A stretch of 64,000 nucleotides of DNA from Deltaproteobacteria bacterium HGW-Deltaproteobacteria-19 (GTDB taxonomy: Bacteria > Desulfobacterota > Syntrophia > Syntrophales > PHBD01). Under the pieces are notes generated by a model. It did no database searches and was not told where the DNA came from. It saw nothing but the letters and a program-made list of their open reading frames with translations. The translations under genes were made by a program, and so were the position numbers. The stretch is taken from contig PHBD01000010.1 in the NCBI GenBank assembly GCA_002841865.1, positions 30,854 to 94,853 of the forward strand, in the 5' to 3' direction. Of this stretch, positions 1 through 8,794 are shown one piece after another. Within the stretch, counting starts at the first letter, position 1, and each line of letters opens with the position of its first letter.

Positions 1-421
1 AGGCCACGCCCTCGGGAGTCCGGCGGTTCTGCGGGTGCACCACCGGCACGAAGGGGATGTCCGGCCGGGCGGCCCGGAAATTCTGGCCAAAGAAGGTCAG
101 GCTCTCGCAGAGGGCCGGAACGATCATGGCGGCAAGGCCGTCGTAGACGCCCCGGAGCGCCAGGTCCAGGGCCGACTTCACCAGGGGACAGGCGAAGGGC
201 GGAAAATAGTGGCCCGCCATGGACGCATCCGCCGTCCCGCCCCAGACACCCACGGGAAGCATCCCCGCGGCATGGGCGATCTCCTCGGGGGCGTAATAGG
301 GCAGGACGCCGACCAGGGGCTTCCCCTTCTCCCGCGTCAATCTCTGTGCGGCCTCGCCGGGACGGGCGGCCACGACGGCCAGCCCGGCCAGGATGGCCCG
401 GATCCGCTTCTCTCCGCTCAT
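1..421 (-). CDS. 2-hydroxyacyl-CoA dehydratase / benzoyl-CoA reductase-type subunit, 3' end outside window
   Basis: The first 140 codons are present and the rest lies beyond the window edge. Residues about 35-60 contain LVGVLPYYAPEEIAHAAGML followed by PVGVWGG, the N-terminal signature of the 2-hydroxyacyl-CoA dehydratase D-component family (HgdB, FldC, BcrC/BadD type). Two cysteines, in FACPLVKS and ALCESL, are candidate [4Fe-4S] ligands. The ATG overlaps the TGA of the preceding family member by 4 bases (ATGA), so the two are translationally coupled and probably form a heterodimer. The substrate cannot be told from sequence. Ring reduction or dehydration of a 2-hydroxyacyl-CoA both fit, and each would need an ATP-dependent activator that is not in view. 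Confidence 0.85.
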   Translation of the reverse strand, partial: MSGEKRIRAILAGLAVVAARPGEAAQRLTREKGKPLVGVLPYYAPEEIAHAAGMLPVGVWGGTADASMAGHYFPPFACPLVKSALDLALRGVYDGLAAMIVPALCESLTFFGQNFRAARPDIPFVPVVHPQNRRTPEGVA

Positions 422-1644
422 CGCTCCGCCTCCTTCCGGGACTCCATCATCTCGACAAGGGCCTGGACCCTCGTGTCGAACTGGGCGGCGACAAAGACCC
501 GCGGGTCCGCCTGGTCCCCGTCGAAGGTGATGTAGGGCGCACCGGTCTCGGCGAAGACCCGGCGCTGCACCTCGTAGGTCGTGAAGTCCATGACCTTGCA
601 GCTCCGGTTCATGTGATAGACCGCGCCGTCACAGCGGCCCTGCCGGATGATCTCGACCCGTTTCTCCACCGCCCGCTCCAGGCTCATGTTGTTACAGACG
701 GACGCGTAGGCCCGGGCCATGCCGTCCAGGTCGCCCGTCTCGTACTGAACGGCCCAGCCGTCTGGGTAGTTGGAGCCGGTGATGTTGATGCCGTAGGAGC
801 GGAAGACCTTGGCCGTGTGGGCGAGCTGCGGCCAGCAGGCGATGCCGTCGAACATGATTCGGTATTTCTCCTCGGCGTCCCGGAACGGTCCCTCACCCCG
901 GGCGATCTTCCCCTCCATCTCCCGGATCCACAGGCGGAGGACCTCCGTCGTCTCGGCACGCCCCCGCATGAAGACCATCAGGGTGAGGTAGTTGTAGAAG
1001 TCGAAGCCGTTCGCCGGCGACGGCACGTGGCCCACCAACGCGAAGGCCTGTTTCCACAGCCGGGCGTTCTCCCGCGAGATCTCCATCACCTCGCGGAACC
1101 GTTCCCGATCGAACGAGCGGCCCGTCAGGTCCTCCAGCTGCCCGACGAGGCGGTCGAACTGGGCCCGGATGTACCGCACCCGCGCCTCGTCCACGGCGCC
1201 CTCCGGGTTGTAGGGCATGTCGATCATGAACAGCGGCACCCCCAGCTCTTTTGCCAGGTTCTCGTACCACTTGACGATCATGGTGCAGTAGTTGTTGCAG
1301 CAGACGACGAAATCCGGGACCGGCGCCGGCGGCACGTCGTCGTCTCCCCGCGCCCCGTCCAGGAGGTAACCGAAGTTGACCCGCATGTACCCGCAGACGT
1401 CGGCGTGATAGCCGTATCCCTCGGCCCGCTCCAGGAACCCGAGGGCCCGTTTCCGGGCCGAGATGACCGCCGAGTGGTTCTCCGGGTAGACGAGGGGCAG
1501 GTCCATGGTCTCGAAGAACTCCTGGGGCACGATGGCCGTGGACCAGCCGACGGGCCTTCCGGCTGCCTTGGCCTCCGCGGCGTCGGCGTAGACCTTCCGT
1601 GCGTAGTGGTCCAGGAGCTGTTTGGAAGTAACGTTATCGCTCAT
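418..1644 (-). CDS. 2-hydroxyacyl-CoA dehydratase / benzoyl-CoA reductase-type subunit (BcrB/HgdA-like)
   Basis: This 408-residue protein is full length for the D-component family. It has the CCNNYC motif at residues 115-120 followed by KWYENLAKELGVPLFMID, and NRSC near residue 349, both typical of the subunit that carries a [4Fe-4S] cluster. Partner subunits form a cytoplasmic heterodimer that receives low-potential electrons from an ATP-hydrolysing activator (HgdC/BcrAD type), which is not in the window. The stop codon overlaps the start of the second subunit. Such pairs occur in amino-acid fermenters and in syntrophic aromatic degraders. I cannot decide between a benzoyl-CoA reductase and a dehydratase, so no gene symbol is given. 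Confidence 0.85.
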   Translation of the reverse strand: MSDNVTSKQLLDHYARKVYADAAEAKAAGRPVGWSTAIVPQEFFETMDLPLVYPENHSAVISARKRALGFLERAEGYGYHADVCGYMRVNFGYLLDGARGDDDVPPAPVPDFVVCCNNYCTMIVKWYENLAKELGVPLFMIDMPYNPEGAVDEARVRYIRAQFDRLVGQLEDLTGRSFDRERFREVMEISRENARLWKQAFALVGHVPSPANGFDFYNYLTLMVFMRGRAETTEVLRLWIREMEGKIARGEGPFRDAEEKYRIMFDGIACWPQLAHTAKVFRSYGINITGSNYPDGWAVQYETGDLDGMARAYASVCNNMSLERAVEKRVEIIRQGRCDGAVYHMNRSCKVMDFTTYEVQRRVFAETGAPYITFDGDQADPRVFVAAQFDTRVQALVEMMESRKEAER

Positions 1645-1720
1645 GCTGCATCCTTTTCTTTCAGGACGGCCCGATCCCTGAGCCGGACAGACCGTTTCCC
1701 CGCATATTCATTCGCACTCT

Positions 1721-1942
1721 TCACCGCCGCTCCGGCAGCGCAACATACAGACGCGCCCCGTCGTGGAGGGCCCCTTCCAGGCCGATGACGAATCCGTTTT
1801 CATCCCGGACCGCAACGTCGCCGTCCAGAGCCGGCCCGTACAGGTCGCCCCCGGCGGCGATCAGGGCGTGCTTCACCGTCAAACCCCGAAAGACCATCAC
1901 GGGCCGGTCGTTCACGAAGACCTCGATTCGCTCCTTTTCCAT
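1721..1942 (-). CDS. Small beta-grasp-like protein, function unknown
   Basis: The 73-residue product has a very clear ribosome site (GGGGAGGTGA just before the ATG). The pattern VFVNDRPVMVFRGLTVKHAL, then a strand pair ending in GARLYVALPE, resembles the N-terminal beta-grasp of 2Fe-2S ferredoxins or ThiS/MoaD-like proteins. It has no cysteines and no C-terminal Gly-Gly, so it should neither bind an iron-sulfur cluster nor act as a sulfur carrier in the usual way. It lies 76 bases upstream of the dehydratase subunit genes on the same strand and may share their transcript. A small accessory or assembly subunit is possible, but that is inference only. Confidence 0.6.
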   Translation of the reverse strand: MEKERIEVFVNDRPVMVFRGLTVKHALIAAGGDLYGPALDGDVAVRDENGFVIGLEGALHDGARLYVALPERR

Positions 1943-2004
1943 GAGTTCACCTCCCCGCCGCCTGCGCCAGGCAGCGTATTACGATCAAGAACAGAGGAAG
2001 CCGT

Positions 2005-3573
2005 TCAGATCCCCCTGACCTCGATGCGCCCCTCGATCCGGGGCCGGACGGGGGAATGCTTTTTCAGGTAAGCCGCCGCGACGTCCCGGATGTCGTCCCC
2101 GTACGCGACATTATTCCCCTCCCGGAACCCGGTGAACTCGTCTCCCCCCGCCGCCAGGAAGTCGTTCGTGACAACCCGGTACATCTTCTCCGCCGCGAGG
2201 GGCCTGCCGCCGATCTCGACGCCTACGATCCGCTGTCCGGTAGGCCGCGTCAGGTCCGCCGTCACCCGGAGTCCCGAGATCTGGAGGATCCCGTGGAGCC
2301 CCCGGGCGCTCTCCTCCAGGATCTGGAGAAGCTGCCGGCCAGTAAGGTCCATGGAGACCAGGACGTTGTCGAAGGGCAGGAGGGTGTAAAGCTGCTCCAG
2401 CGTGACGGCCCCCCGGGGGATGTCCGTCCGGATGCCGCCGCTGTTCATCAGAGCGATGTCGGCCTTGGCGGTATCCCGCATGGCATCGGCGATCAGGTTG
2501 CCCAGGTTCGACTCGCCCCGTGAATACCGTTTCAGGTCGACCTCCGTCGAGCCGATGACGGCGGCGAAGCGGTCCCGAATCCGGTCGTCGTAGGACGCCA
2601 CGATCCCGGCGATCGCCGGATCGAAGGAATCCTTCGGCCCGGAATAGACGACCTTCAATTCCTTCCGATCCGTGAAGTGCTCGATCCTGCCGCTTTCCGG
2701 GTCCACCGACAGTTCCAGGACACCCAGGTACTGGCCGTAGCATCCCGCCTGGACGATCACCGTCTTCCCGACAACGACGGGGTCCACGACGGCCGTGTGG
2801 CTGTGGCCGCCGACGATGACGTCGATGCCCGCCACCTCCCCGGCCATCTTCCGGTCGGCGTCGAGTCCGCAGTGGGAAAGGACGACGACGAGTTGCGCCC
2901 CCTGCGATCTCACTTCCCGGATGATTGCCGGCAGGACATCCCAGGGCTCCCGGAAGGCCAGGCCCGCCACGTTCCGGGGGTTCGTCGTCCAGACCGTCTC
3001 GGGGGTCGTGATCCCGATGACGGCGATCCGGATCCCCTTCCGCTCCGTGATGATCCATGGCTTCACACCCGGCAGCGCCTTTCCCTGCCCGTCGACGATG
3101 TTCGCCGCGAGCCAGGGGGTGCGGGCCGCCGTCCGGAGCCTCCACAGGGTATCCATTCCCCAGTCGAATTCATGATTGCCGATAGCCATGGCGTCGAAGG
3201 CCAGCGCGTTCATGATCTCCGTCACAGGGGCTCCCCGGAAGACGTTGGAGACCGGCGTCCCCTGGAACATGTCGCCCCCCGAGAGGAGCAGCGTTCCCTT
3301 CGGGTTCTTCGCCCGCTCATCCTCGATCATCTGCGCCAGCCAGGCGGCGCCGCCGACGGGCCACTCGGGGTCCACCGTTTTTACGATGCCGGGCAGGATA
3401 TGGCCGTGGGTGTCGTTGACGTGAAGGATGGTGATGGCGACGCGCGGACGGGCGTCCGCCATTGCAGGAGGCTGGAAGCCGGCGGTCAGGCAGAGAAGAA
3501 GGAACAGGAGCAGGGCCGTCCCGGGAAAAGAGCGGATCCCGCCGGTTCCCCGTGCCGATTTCTTCGAATTCAT
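2005..3573 (-). CDS. Exported 5'-nucleotidase / 2',3'-cyclic phosphodiesterase family (UshA-like)
   Basis: Secreted metallophosphoesterase that hydrolyses nucleotides or UDP-sugars outside the cytoplasm. The start is placed at the ATG preceded by GGGAGG, which gives 522 residues. A longer frame exists upstream but lacks a ribosome site. A hydrophobic signal sequence spans about residues 15-40. The calcineurin-like metal motifs are present in order: LHVNDTHGH, GGDMFQGT, GNHEFDWG, SHCGLD and GGHSHT. The second half is the 5'-nucleotidase C-terminal substrate domain (NSGGIRTDIPRG, LLPFDN, TNDFLAAGGDEF). The YbeD-like gene lies 59 bases upstream on the same strand. Its role in nucleotide salvage is assigned from the family. 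Confidence 0.9.
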   Translation of the reverse strand: MNSKKSARGTGGIRSFPGTALLLFLLLCLTAGFQPPAMADARPRVAITILHVNDTHGHILPGIVKTVDPEWPVGGAAWLAQMIEDERAKNPKGTLLLSGGDMFQGTPVSNVFRGAPVTEIMNALAFDAMAIGNHEFDWGMDTLWRLRTAARTPWLAANIVDGQGKALPGVKPWIITERKGIRIAVIGITTPETVWTTNPRNVAGLAFREPWDVLPAIIREVRSQGAQLVVVLSHCGLDADRKMAGEVAGIDVIVGGHSHTAVVDPVVVGKTVIVQAGCYGQYLGVLELSVDPESGRIEHFTDRKELKVVYSGPKDSFDPAIAGIVASYDDRIRDRFAAVIGSTEVDLKRYSRGESNLGNLIADAMRDTAKADIALMNSGGIRTDIPRGAVTLEQLYTLLPFDNVLVSMDLTGRQLLQILEESARGLHGILQISGLRVTADLTRPTGQRIVGVEIGGRPLAAEKMYRVVTNDFLAAGGDEFTGFREGNNVAYGDDIRDVAAAYLKKHSPVRPRIEGRIEVRGI

Positions 3574-3632
3574 GGCGCCTCCCTGGCGAATGGTCGTTGA
3601 AAGGTCCGTATTTCCAGCGTGCAGGACCCCCA

Positions 3633-3893
3633 TTACAGGACGATCCTGACGGCCGGGTGGTTTTTCAGCAACTCGTAGAGGCTTGTCCGGACCTCCTCGT
3701 CGACCACGGTCAGTTCGACGTTCAGGCAGCAGTACCGGCCGGTGGCGCTTGTGTTGGAGAGCGCCACGGTATGGGGTAGATCCTGGACCACCTGGGTCAC
3801 CGCCTCCCGGAGGGCTGCCTCATCGGGGCCGATGACCTTGTAGACCCATTGGCAGGGATATTCGATGACCGGCTTCCGGGGCTCTGCACTCAT
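3633..3893 (-). CDS. YbeD/DUF493 family protein
   Basis: The 86-residue protein matches the YbeD-like family by length and pattern: IEYPCQWVYKVIG at the start, an alternating beta-alpha-beta ACT-like fold, and YELLKNHPAVRIVL at the end. The family is widespread in proteobacteria and has no firmly established enzymatic role. In enterobacteria it sits with lipoate genes, which are not seen here. It precedes the 5'-nucleotidase gene on the same strand. No catalytic residues are evident and a small regulatory or binding role is likely. Confidence 0.8.
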   Translation of the reverse strand: MSAEPRKPVIEYPCQWVYKVIGPDEAALREAVTQVVQDLPHTVALSNTSATGRYCCLNVELTVVDEEVRTSLYELLKNHPAVRIVL

Positions 3894-4164
3894 ATCGAAC
3901 CGTTCCTTTCTCCCGGACAGGCATGGCTCCTGTCCGCCGGCCCCTTATCGCATGAACGGGCTTACACTGAAAAGCACTATGATGCGTCATGCCGATGACC
4001 CGGAGGGAAGGCCTCAACAGTTCTAGGAATATTACGCGGTAAGGTTTCATGGAGGACGCCGGCGGGATCAGTGCCGCCTGCAGGAGCCCGTTTCAACCGC
4101 CATTTGGTCATGCACGTCCTTCCATCCTGTGATAGAAGGCGGAGCAGGAAATGTTGGAGGACCA

Positions 4165-4893
4165 ATGGAGTCGAGGTTTCCCCAAACCCCCACCTGTCTG
4201 GAAATGGATCGTCTCGGGGACGCCTGGCCGTGGAAGTGCCGGCAGGCCCTGGTCGTGCGGGCCGATGGATGGAAGGCGACGGAAGGCATGATGCGGCTCT
4301 GCTCCCGGGAGGATTCGCGCTCGCCCTGGCGCTTCGAGCCCGGAAACCTGCCGGTCATGCTGGGGAAGCACGGCCTTGCCTGGGGGTGGGGGATCCATCC
4401 CCTGATGGAGGAGGAAGAGCGACGGAAGCGGGAGGGTGACGGGAAGGCGCCGGCGGGGATTTTCAGGATCCGACGGGCCTTCGGGTACGCGGAGCCGGAG
4501 GAAGTCCCATGGATCCGGCTCCCCTACCGGCGGATCACGCCGGAGACCCTCTGCATCGACGATCCGGCATCGGCTTGCTACAACCTCATCCTGGACGAAA
4601 CAGACGCCATACCGGACTGGAAAAGCCGCGAGGCGATGCTCCGGGAGGACGGTCTATACCGCCTGGGAGCCGTCATCGAGCACAACGCCGGTCCCGCCCT
4701 GCCGGGGGCCGGCTCGTGCATCTTCCTGCACCGGCGGCGGGGACCCGCTTCGCCGACGGAGGGATGCACGGCCCTGGCAGAAAAGGACCTGGAGCGGGTC
4801 CTCCGCTGGCTCCTGCCGGAGGCCCGGCCGGTTCTGATCCAGATGCCGGACGGGGAATACGAAAGAAGGCGTGCCCCCTGGAGCCTGCCCTGA
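4165..4893 (+). CDS. L,D-transpeptidase (YkuD) family protein without visible export signal
   Basis: The C-terminal half carries the YkuD signature: GSCIFLHRRRG, then SPTEGCTAL, with catalytic His near residue 189 and Cys near 201 counted from the start used here. The start is set at the ATG 4 bases after GGAGG; a longer frame from 4129 has no ribosome site. Family members cross-link peptidoglycan or attach lipoproteins to it in the periplasm, usually through a thioester at the Cys. Oddly, the N-terminus (MESRFPQTPTCLEMD) has no signal peptide or membrane segment. Either a non-classical exported protein, a cytosolic role or a missed upstream start is possible. It is the only plus-strand gene in the first 47 kb. 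Confidence 0.75.
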   Translation: MESRFPQTPTCLEMDRLGDAWPWKCRQALVVRADGWKATEGMMRLCSREDSRSPWRFEPGNLPVMLGKHGLAWGWGIHPLMEEEERRKREGDGKAPAGIFRIRRAFGYAEPEEVPWIRLPYRRITPETLCIDDPASACYNLILDETDAIPDWKSREAMLREDGLYRLGAVIEHNAGPALPGAGSCIFLHRRRGPASPTEGCTALAEKDLERVLRWLLPEARPVLIQMPDGEYERRRAPWSLP

Positions 4894-4956
4894 AAAACAG
4901 GGATCGGCCCCAGCGGTCGCTGCAGGCCGAATGCCCGATCCTGCTTCACCGGCAAT

Positions 4957-5003
4957 AAAAAAGGGGCGCGAACGAACGACCTTCCGGCCTTCGCTCGCGC
5001 CCC
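4957..5003 (-). terminator. Intrinsic terminator after cysS
   Basis: A 13-bp stem pairs 4963-4975 (ggggcgcgaacga) with 4991-5003 (tcgctcgcgcccc) with one mismatch and a 15-base loop. A run of six A on the plus strand at 4957-4962 becomes U6 in a minus-strand transcript, so the terminator serves cysS, whose stop lies 24 bases upstream. It also sits beyond the stop of the convergent transpeptidase gene. Confidence 0.85.
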
Positions 5004-5027
5004 TGTCCGTTTGCCGATCCGGCTTCC

Positions 5028-6509
5028 CTACTGAATGCTCCAGGTCGTTCCGGACGGACCGTCTTTCAGCACGACCTGCCGGGCCGCCAGCTCCTTCCGG
5101 ATCTCGTCGGCCCTATGCCAGTCCTTGTTCTCCCTGGCCTCCCGGCGCCCGGCGATGAGCCGCTCGATCTCCGCCACGTCCAGTCCCCGCTTGGCGGCCT
5201 CTCGCTCCCGGTCCTCCAGAAGATAACGTTCCGGATCGACCAGGAAGAGGCCGAAGACCCGGCCGATCCCGTCGAGGGTCTCCCTTGCCTGGTGCAGGAC
5301 GGCCATGGAGGCGGAATTGACGATGAAGGTCTTGTCCAGGAGAAAGCCGTTCAGGTGACGGATTGCGTCGAAGACGTAACCCAGCGCCCGTGCTGTGTTG
5401 AAGTCGTCGTTCATGGCCTCGGCGAACCGTTCCGGCAACCGGGAAAGGACCTCCGCCAGGTCTTTCTCCTTCCCGGTCAGCACCGCCGGGGCAGTTTCCG
5501 CCGTACCCTCGCCCGCCTTCAGGGCGTCCTGGAGCAGCTTCAGCGTGCTGTAGCACCGATCCATCCCCTGCCGGGCCTCGGCCAGTGACTCCTCGGAGAA
5601 GTCGACGGGGCTCCGGTAATGGCTCTGGAGCATGAAGAAGCGCAGGACCTCCGGGGCATAGCGCCTGAGCATCTCCTCGATGGTGAAGAAGTTCCCGAGG
5701 GACTTGGACATCTTCTCGGAATTGATCCGGACGAAGCCGTTGTGGAGCCAGTAGTTGGCGAAGGGCTTTCCGTAGGCGCCCTCGGACTGGGCGATCTCGT
5801 TTTCGTGGTGGGGGAAGATCAGATCCTCGCCGCCGCCGTGGATGTCGAAGGTCTCGCCGAGATAGCGCTGGCTCATGACGGAACACTCGATATGCCATCC
5901 CGGCCGGCCGGGTCCCCAGGGGCTGTCCCACCAAGGCTCCCCTTCCTTGCTGCCCTTCCAGAGGGCGAAGTCGAGGGGGTTCCTTTTCCGTTCGTTCACG
6001 TCCACCCGGGCGCCGGCCAGCATGTCTTCCAGGTTCCGCCCCGAGAGTTTCCCGTAGCCGCGGAATCCCTCCACGGCATAGTACACGTCCCCGTCCATTG
6101 CATAGGCCAGCCCCTTTTCCTCCAGGGTCCGGATGAGGCGGATCATGCCGTCGATGTTCTCCGTTGCCTTCGGTGTCACTGTGGGCGGCTCGACGCCGAT
6201 GGCGGCCATGTCCTCGTTGTGCCGGGTGATGAAGCGCTCCGAGACGTCGCCGATCGTCGTTTTCTCCCGATTGGCCCGTTCGATGATCTTGTCGTCCACG
6301 TCGGTGAAGTTCTTGACGTAGGTGACGTCGAAGCCGGCATAGCGGAAATAGCGGGTGATAACATCGAAGACCACGGCGGAGCGGGCGTGGCCGATGTGGC
6401 AGACGTCGTAGGCGGTGATCCCGCAGACGTACATCCCCACCTTCCCGGGCGTGATGGGTTTGAATTCTTCTTTCCGTCTCGTCAGGGTATTGTAGAGTTT
6501 CAGGGACAT
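5028..6509 (-). CDS. cysS: Cysteinyl-tRNA synthetase
   Basis: Charges tRNA-Cys with cysteine in the cytoplasm. The class I signature HIGH occurs at residues 38-41 (CHIGHARS) and KMSKS in NSEKMSKSLGNF near residue 270. Cys29 in YVCGITAYD and a downstream CSVMSQRY/HGGGEDLIFPHHENE cluster are the zinc-dependent specificity site. The product is 493 residues, typical for the family. The start follows GGAGG by 8 bases. An upstream in-frame extension of 26 residues is not homologous to the family and was rejected. It follows argC on the same strand and ends at a strong terminator. Confidence 0.97.
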   Translation of the reverse strand: MSLKLYNTLTRRKEEFKPITPGKVGMYVCGITAYDVCHIGHARSAVVFDVITRYFRYAGFDVTYVKNFTDVDDKIIERANREKTTIGDVSERFITRHNEDMAAIGVEPPTVTPKATENIDGMIRLIRTLEEKGLAYAMDGDVYYAVEGFRGYGKLSGRNLEDMLAGARVDVNERKRNPLDFALWKGSKEGEPWWDSPWGPGRPGWHIECSVMSQRYLGETFDIHGGGEDLIFPHHENEIAQSEGAYGKPFANYWLHNGFVRINSEKMSKSLGNFFTIEEMLRRYAPEVLRFFMLQSHYRSPVDFSEESLAEARQGMDRCYSTLKLLQDALKAGEGTAETAPAVLTGKEKDLAEVLSRLPERFAEAMNDDFNTARALGYVFDAIRHLNGFLLDKTFIVNSASMAVLHQARETLDGIGRVFGLFLVDPERYLLEDREREAAKRGLDVAEIERLIAGRREARENKDWHRADEIRKELAARQVVLKDGPSGTTWSIQ

Positions 6510-6642
6510 GAGAAATCCTCCGTGAGCAGGCGATCCGTCAGGAAAATCTTTCAGCGTCCCGCCTGCAGGATTTTCAAAGCGGTTCATTCGTGCGGTCCGG
6601 TGAGCCGGGCATTGAAACGCCGGGCCACACTGTGGACGGGCT

Positions 6643-7677
6643 TCAGGGGAACACGGACAGCATCCCGAGTCCCGCGCCCTCCGGGAAGCCGCACATCAGG
6701 TTCATGTTCTGGACGGCCTGTCCCGAGGCCCCCTTCACGAGGTTGTCGATGGCAGAGAGAACGATGACCCGTCCCGTCCGTCCGTCGGCGACAACGCCGA
6801 TGTCGCAGAAATTGGTTCCCTTGACCGACGAGATGTTGGGAATGCTGCCTTCCCGGTAGATCCGGACAAAGGGTTCCTTCTCGTAGAACCGGCGGAAAAG
6901 CTCCAGGAGCTCTGCCGTGGTGGTTTTTTGCGTCAGGCGGGCATAGAGGGTGCTCAAGATCCCCCGGTTCACAGGCAACAAATGAGGGGTGAAAGAGAGA
7001 AGAATCTCCCGGCCGGCAAGAACGCCGAGTTCCTGCTCGATCTCGGGCGTGTGCCGGTGCTGGCCTACCTTGTAGGCCTTGAATCCTTCATCGACCTCGC
7101 AGAAGAGCGAGCCGATCTGGGCCTCCCGTCCGGCGCCGCTCACGCCGGACTTGGAGTCGGCGATGAGCGTTTCCGTATCGATCAGGCTGTTTTTCAGGAG
7201 CGGCGCAAAACCGAGGATAATGCTTGTGGGATAGCAGCCGGGATTGGCGACGAACCGGGCCGCCCTGATCTCGTTCCTGTACAACTCCGGGATTCCATAC
7301 ACCGCCTCTTTGATCAGGCCGGGGGCTCCGTGCTTCTCATACCAGGCCTCGAAGGTCTCCACCTTCCGGAGGCGGAAGTCGGCACTCAGGTCGACGACCT
7401 TCTTCCCGGCATCAAGAAAAATTGAGGCCACTTTCATCGCCCCGCCGTGGGGGAGAGCCAGGAAGATAATGTCCGCCGCCGCGGCTACTTCTTCCGGCGA
7501 GGCATCGAGAAAGACGAGGTTCGTCCGGTTTGTAAAGACGGGATAAAGATCGGAAACCGCCATTCCCTTGTACTGGCGGGACGTGACGGCCGTTACTTCC
7601 ACGTGGGGATGATTCAGGAGGATCCGCAGAAGCTCCTGGCCCGTGTATCCGCTTGCTCCGTAGATTCCGACTTTCAT
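6643..7677 (-). CDS. argC: N-acetyl-gamma-glutamyl-phosphate reductase
   Basis: Catalyses the NADPH-dependent third step of arginine synthesis, reducing N-acetylglutamyl phosphate to the semialdehyde. The Rossmann motif GASGYTG is at residues 7-13 and the catalytic cysteine (Cys148) is in [10 protein letters not shown]. The length of 344 residues is normal for ArgC type 1. It lies downstream of rplM-rpsI but beyond the terminator at 7749-7776, so it depends on read-through or on its own promoter. Adjacency of argC to rpsI is seen in other bacteria. No other arginine genes are in view. Confidence 0.97.
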   Translation of the reverse strand: MKVGIYGASGYTGQELLRILLNHPHVEVTAVTSRQYKGMAVSDLYPVFTNRTNLVFLDASPEEVAAAADIIFLALPHGGAMKVASIFLDAGKKVVDLSADFRLRKVETFEAWYEKHGAPGLIKEAVYGIPELYRNEIRAARFVANPGCYPTSIILGFAPLLKNSLIDTETLIADSKSGVSGAGREAQIGSLFCEVDEGFKAYKVGQHRHTPEIEQELGVLAGREILLSFTPHLLPVNRGILSTLYARLTQKTTTAELLELFRRFYEKEPFVRIYREGSIPNISSVKGTNFCDIGVVADGRTGRVIVLSAIDNLVKGASGQAVQNMNLMCGFPEGAGLGMLSVFP

Positions 7678-7748
7678 ATTTCCGCCACCAGGATCTTCCG
7701 GCTTCGGAGGACGCCGGACAGAGGGAAAAGGATGCCCGGGAGGGGGCG

Positions 7749-7776
7749 AAAAAAAAGGGAGGCCCGAAAGCCTCCC
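7749..7776 (-). terminator. Intrinsic terminator after rplM-rpsI
   Basis: Perfect 7-bp stem (gggaggc 7757-7763 with gcctccc 7770-7776) and a 6-base loop. The eight A on the plus strand at 7749-7756 give U8 in the minus-strand RNA. It lies 7 bases after the rpsI stop and separates it from argC. Confidence 0.85.
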
Positions 7777-7783
7777 TCTCCAT

Positions 7784-8173
7784 TTAACGCTTGGAGAACT
7801 GGAACCGTTTCCTGGCTCCCGGCTGACCGTACTTCTTTCGTTCCTTGATGCGGGAGTCCCGGGTCAGGAAACCGGCCCGCTTCAGGACGGAACGCAGATC
7901 GGCGTCATAATCGAGGAGCGCTTTCGCGATTCCGTGTTTGACGGCCCCTGCCTGGCCGGCGCTGCCGCCGCCGTTCACATTTATGTAGAAATCGAAACGG
8001 TCCTTCTTTCCGGTGATCTCCAGGGGCTGCTGAATGAGCATCTTCAGGCTGTCCCGGGTGAAGTAATCGTCAAAGTTCCGCTTGTTGATGATCAACTGGC
8101 CGCTGCCTTCCTTCATGTAAACCCTGGCGATGGCCGTTTTCCGCTTGCCCGTTGCATAGAAGCGTTTTTCCAT
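7784..8173 (-). CDS. rpsI: 30S ribosomal protein uS9
   Basis: The 129-residue product has the uS9 hallmarks: [15 protein letters not shown] at the start, [13 protein letters not shown] in the middle and the conserved basic tail ending QFSKR, which reaches toward P-site tRNA. The start is the ATG that begins [10 protein letters not shown] longer open frame running into rplM coding sequence was discarded. It is paired with rplM 34 bases upstream, the usual S9-L13 arrangement. Confidence 0.97.
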   Translation of the reverse strand: MEKRFYATGKRKTAIARVYMKEGSGQLIINKRNFDDYFTRDSLKMLIQQPLEITGKKDRFDFYINVNGGGSAGQAGAVKHGIAKALLDYDADLRSVLKRAGFLTRDSRIKERKKYGQPGARKRFQFSKR

Positions 8174-8207
8174 GTTCCTCTCCAGATCGAATCTTCCTTG
8201 CGATAGC

Positions 8208-8636
8208 CTACAACTCGAGCGTCCTGGGGCTCTGGGCTTCGTGCCCATGCGTGCTGCCCTTGTAGATCTTGAGCTTCCTGAGCATCTGCCTTCCCAGGGT
8301 GTTCTTCGGAAGCATACCCTGGACGGCAATGCGGAGCACCTCTTCCGGCCGGGTCTGCAGCAGTTTCTCCGCCGTGATGGATTTCAGTCCTCCCGGGTAG
8401 CCGGAGTGGGAGTAGTACATCTTGTCGGTGAGTTTTCGGCCCGTGAGGACCACCTTCTCTGCATTCACGACGATGATGAAATCCCCCGTATCCACATGGG
8501 GCGTATAGACGGGTTTGTGCTTGCCCCGCAGCCGCGAAGCGATTTCGCAGGCCAGCCGGCCCAGTACCTTTCCCTCGGCGTCCACAACGTACCAGTCCCG
8601 CTGTACGTCTTCCTTCCTGGCGCTGTATGTTTTCAT
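8208..8636 (-). CDS. rplM: 50S ribosomal protein uL13
   Basis: The 142-residue product shows the uL13 pattern [33 protein letters not shown] and [17 protein letters not shown]13 is an early 23S rRNA binding protein. The start is the ATG of [10 protein letters not shown]; a second ATG six codons upstream is possible. It is the first gene of the rplM-rpsI pair, with a candidate promoter at 8672-8700. Confidence 0.96.
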   Translation of the reverse strand: MKTYSARKEDVQRDWYVVDAEGKVLGRLACEIASRLRGKHKPVYTPHVDTGDFIIVVNAEKVVLTGRKLTDKMYYSHSGYPGGLKSITAEKLLQTRPEEVLRIAVQGMLPKNTLGRQMLRKLKIYKGSTHGHEAQSPRTLEL

Positions 8637-8671
8637 TCGATGATCACCAGCCATATAAAATTGAAAGGTGG

Positions 8672-8700
8672 AACCTACGCAATCCAGGCTGGTTTGTCAA
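8672..8700 (-). promoter_or_regulatory. Candidate sigma-70 promoter for rplM-rpsI
   Basis: On the minus strand a perfect TTGACA (8695-8700) is followed after exactly 17 bases by TAGGTT (8672-8677), with T, A and final T matching the -10 consensus. Transcription would begin about 30 bases before the rplM start. The -35 match is strong and the -10 is moderate. Confidence 0.5.
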
Positions 8701-8776
8701 GGAAAAAACCTTGCCTGGGACATTTCCGGCACAGTATACGGACCCGTCCGGAAGGGGCAGGCCCAACCACCGTCAA

Positions 8777-8794
8777 TACGGCCTAAAGGCCGTA
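8777..8794 (-). other. Stem-loop overlapping the lptD stop codon
   Basis: Perfect 7-bp stem tacggcc/ggccgta with a 4-base loop contains the stop codon of lptD. There is no U-run after it, so it is probably not an intrinsic terminator. It could protect the 3' end of the message, or be chance in a GC-rich tail. Confidence 0.3.

Noticed and set aside
346..1788. A 480-codon plus-strand frame opposite the dehydratase subunit
   Set aside because: The minus strand encodes a recognisable family member with overlapping neighbours; the plus frame is Pro/Arg/Val-rich noise.
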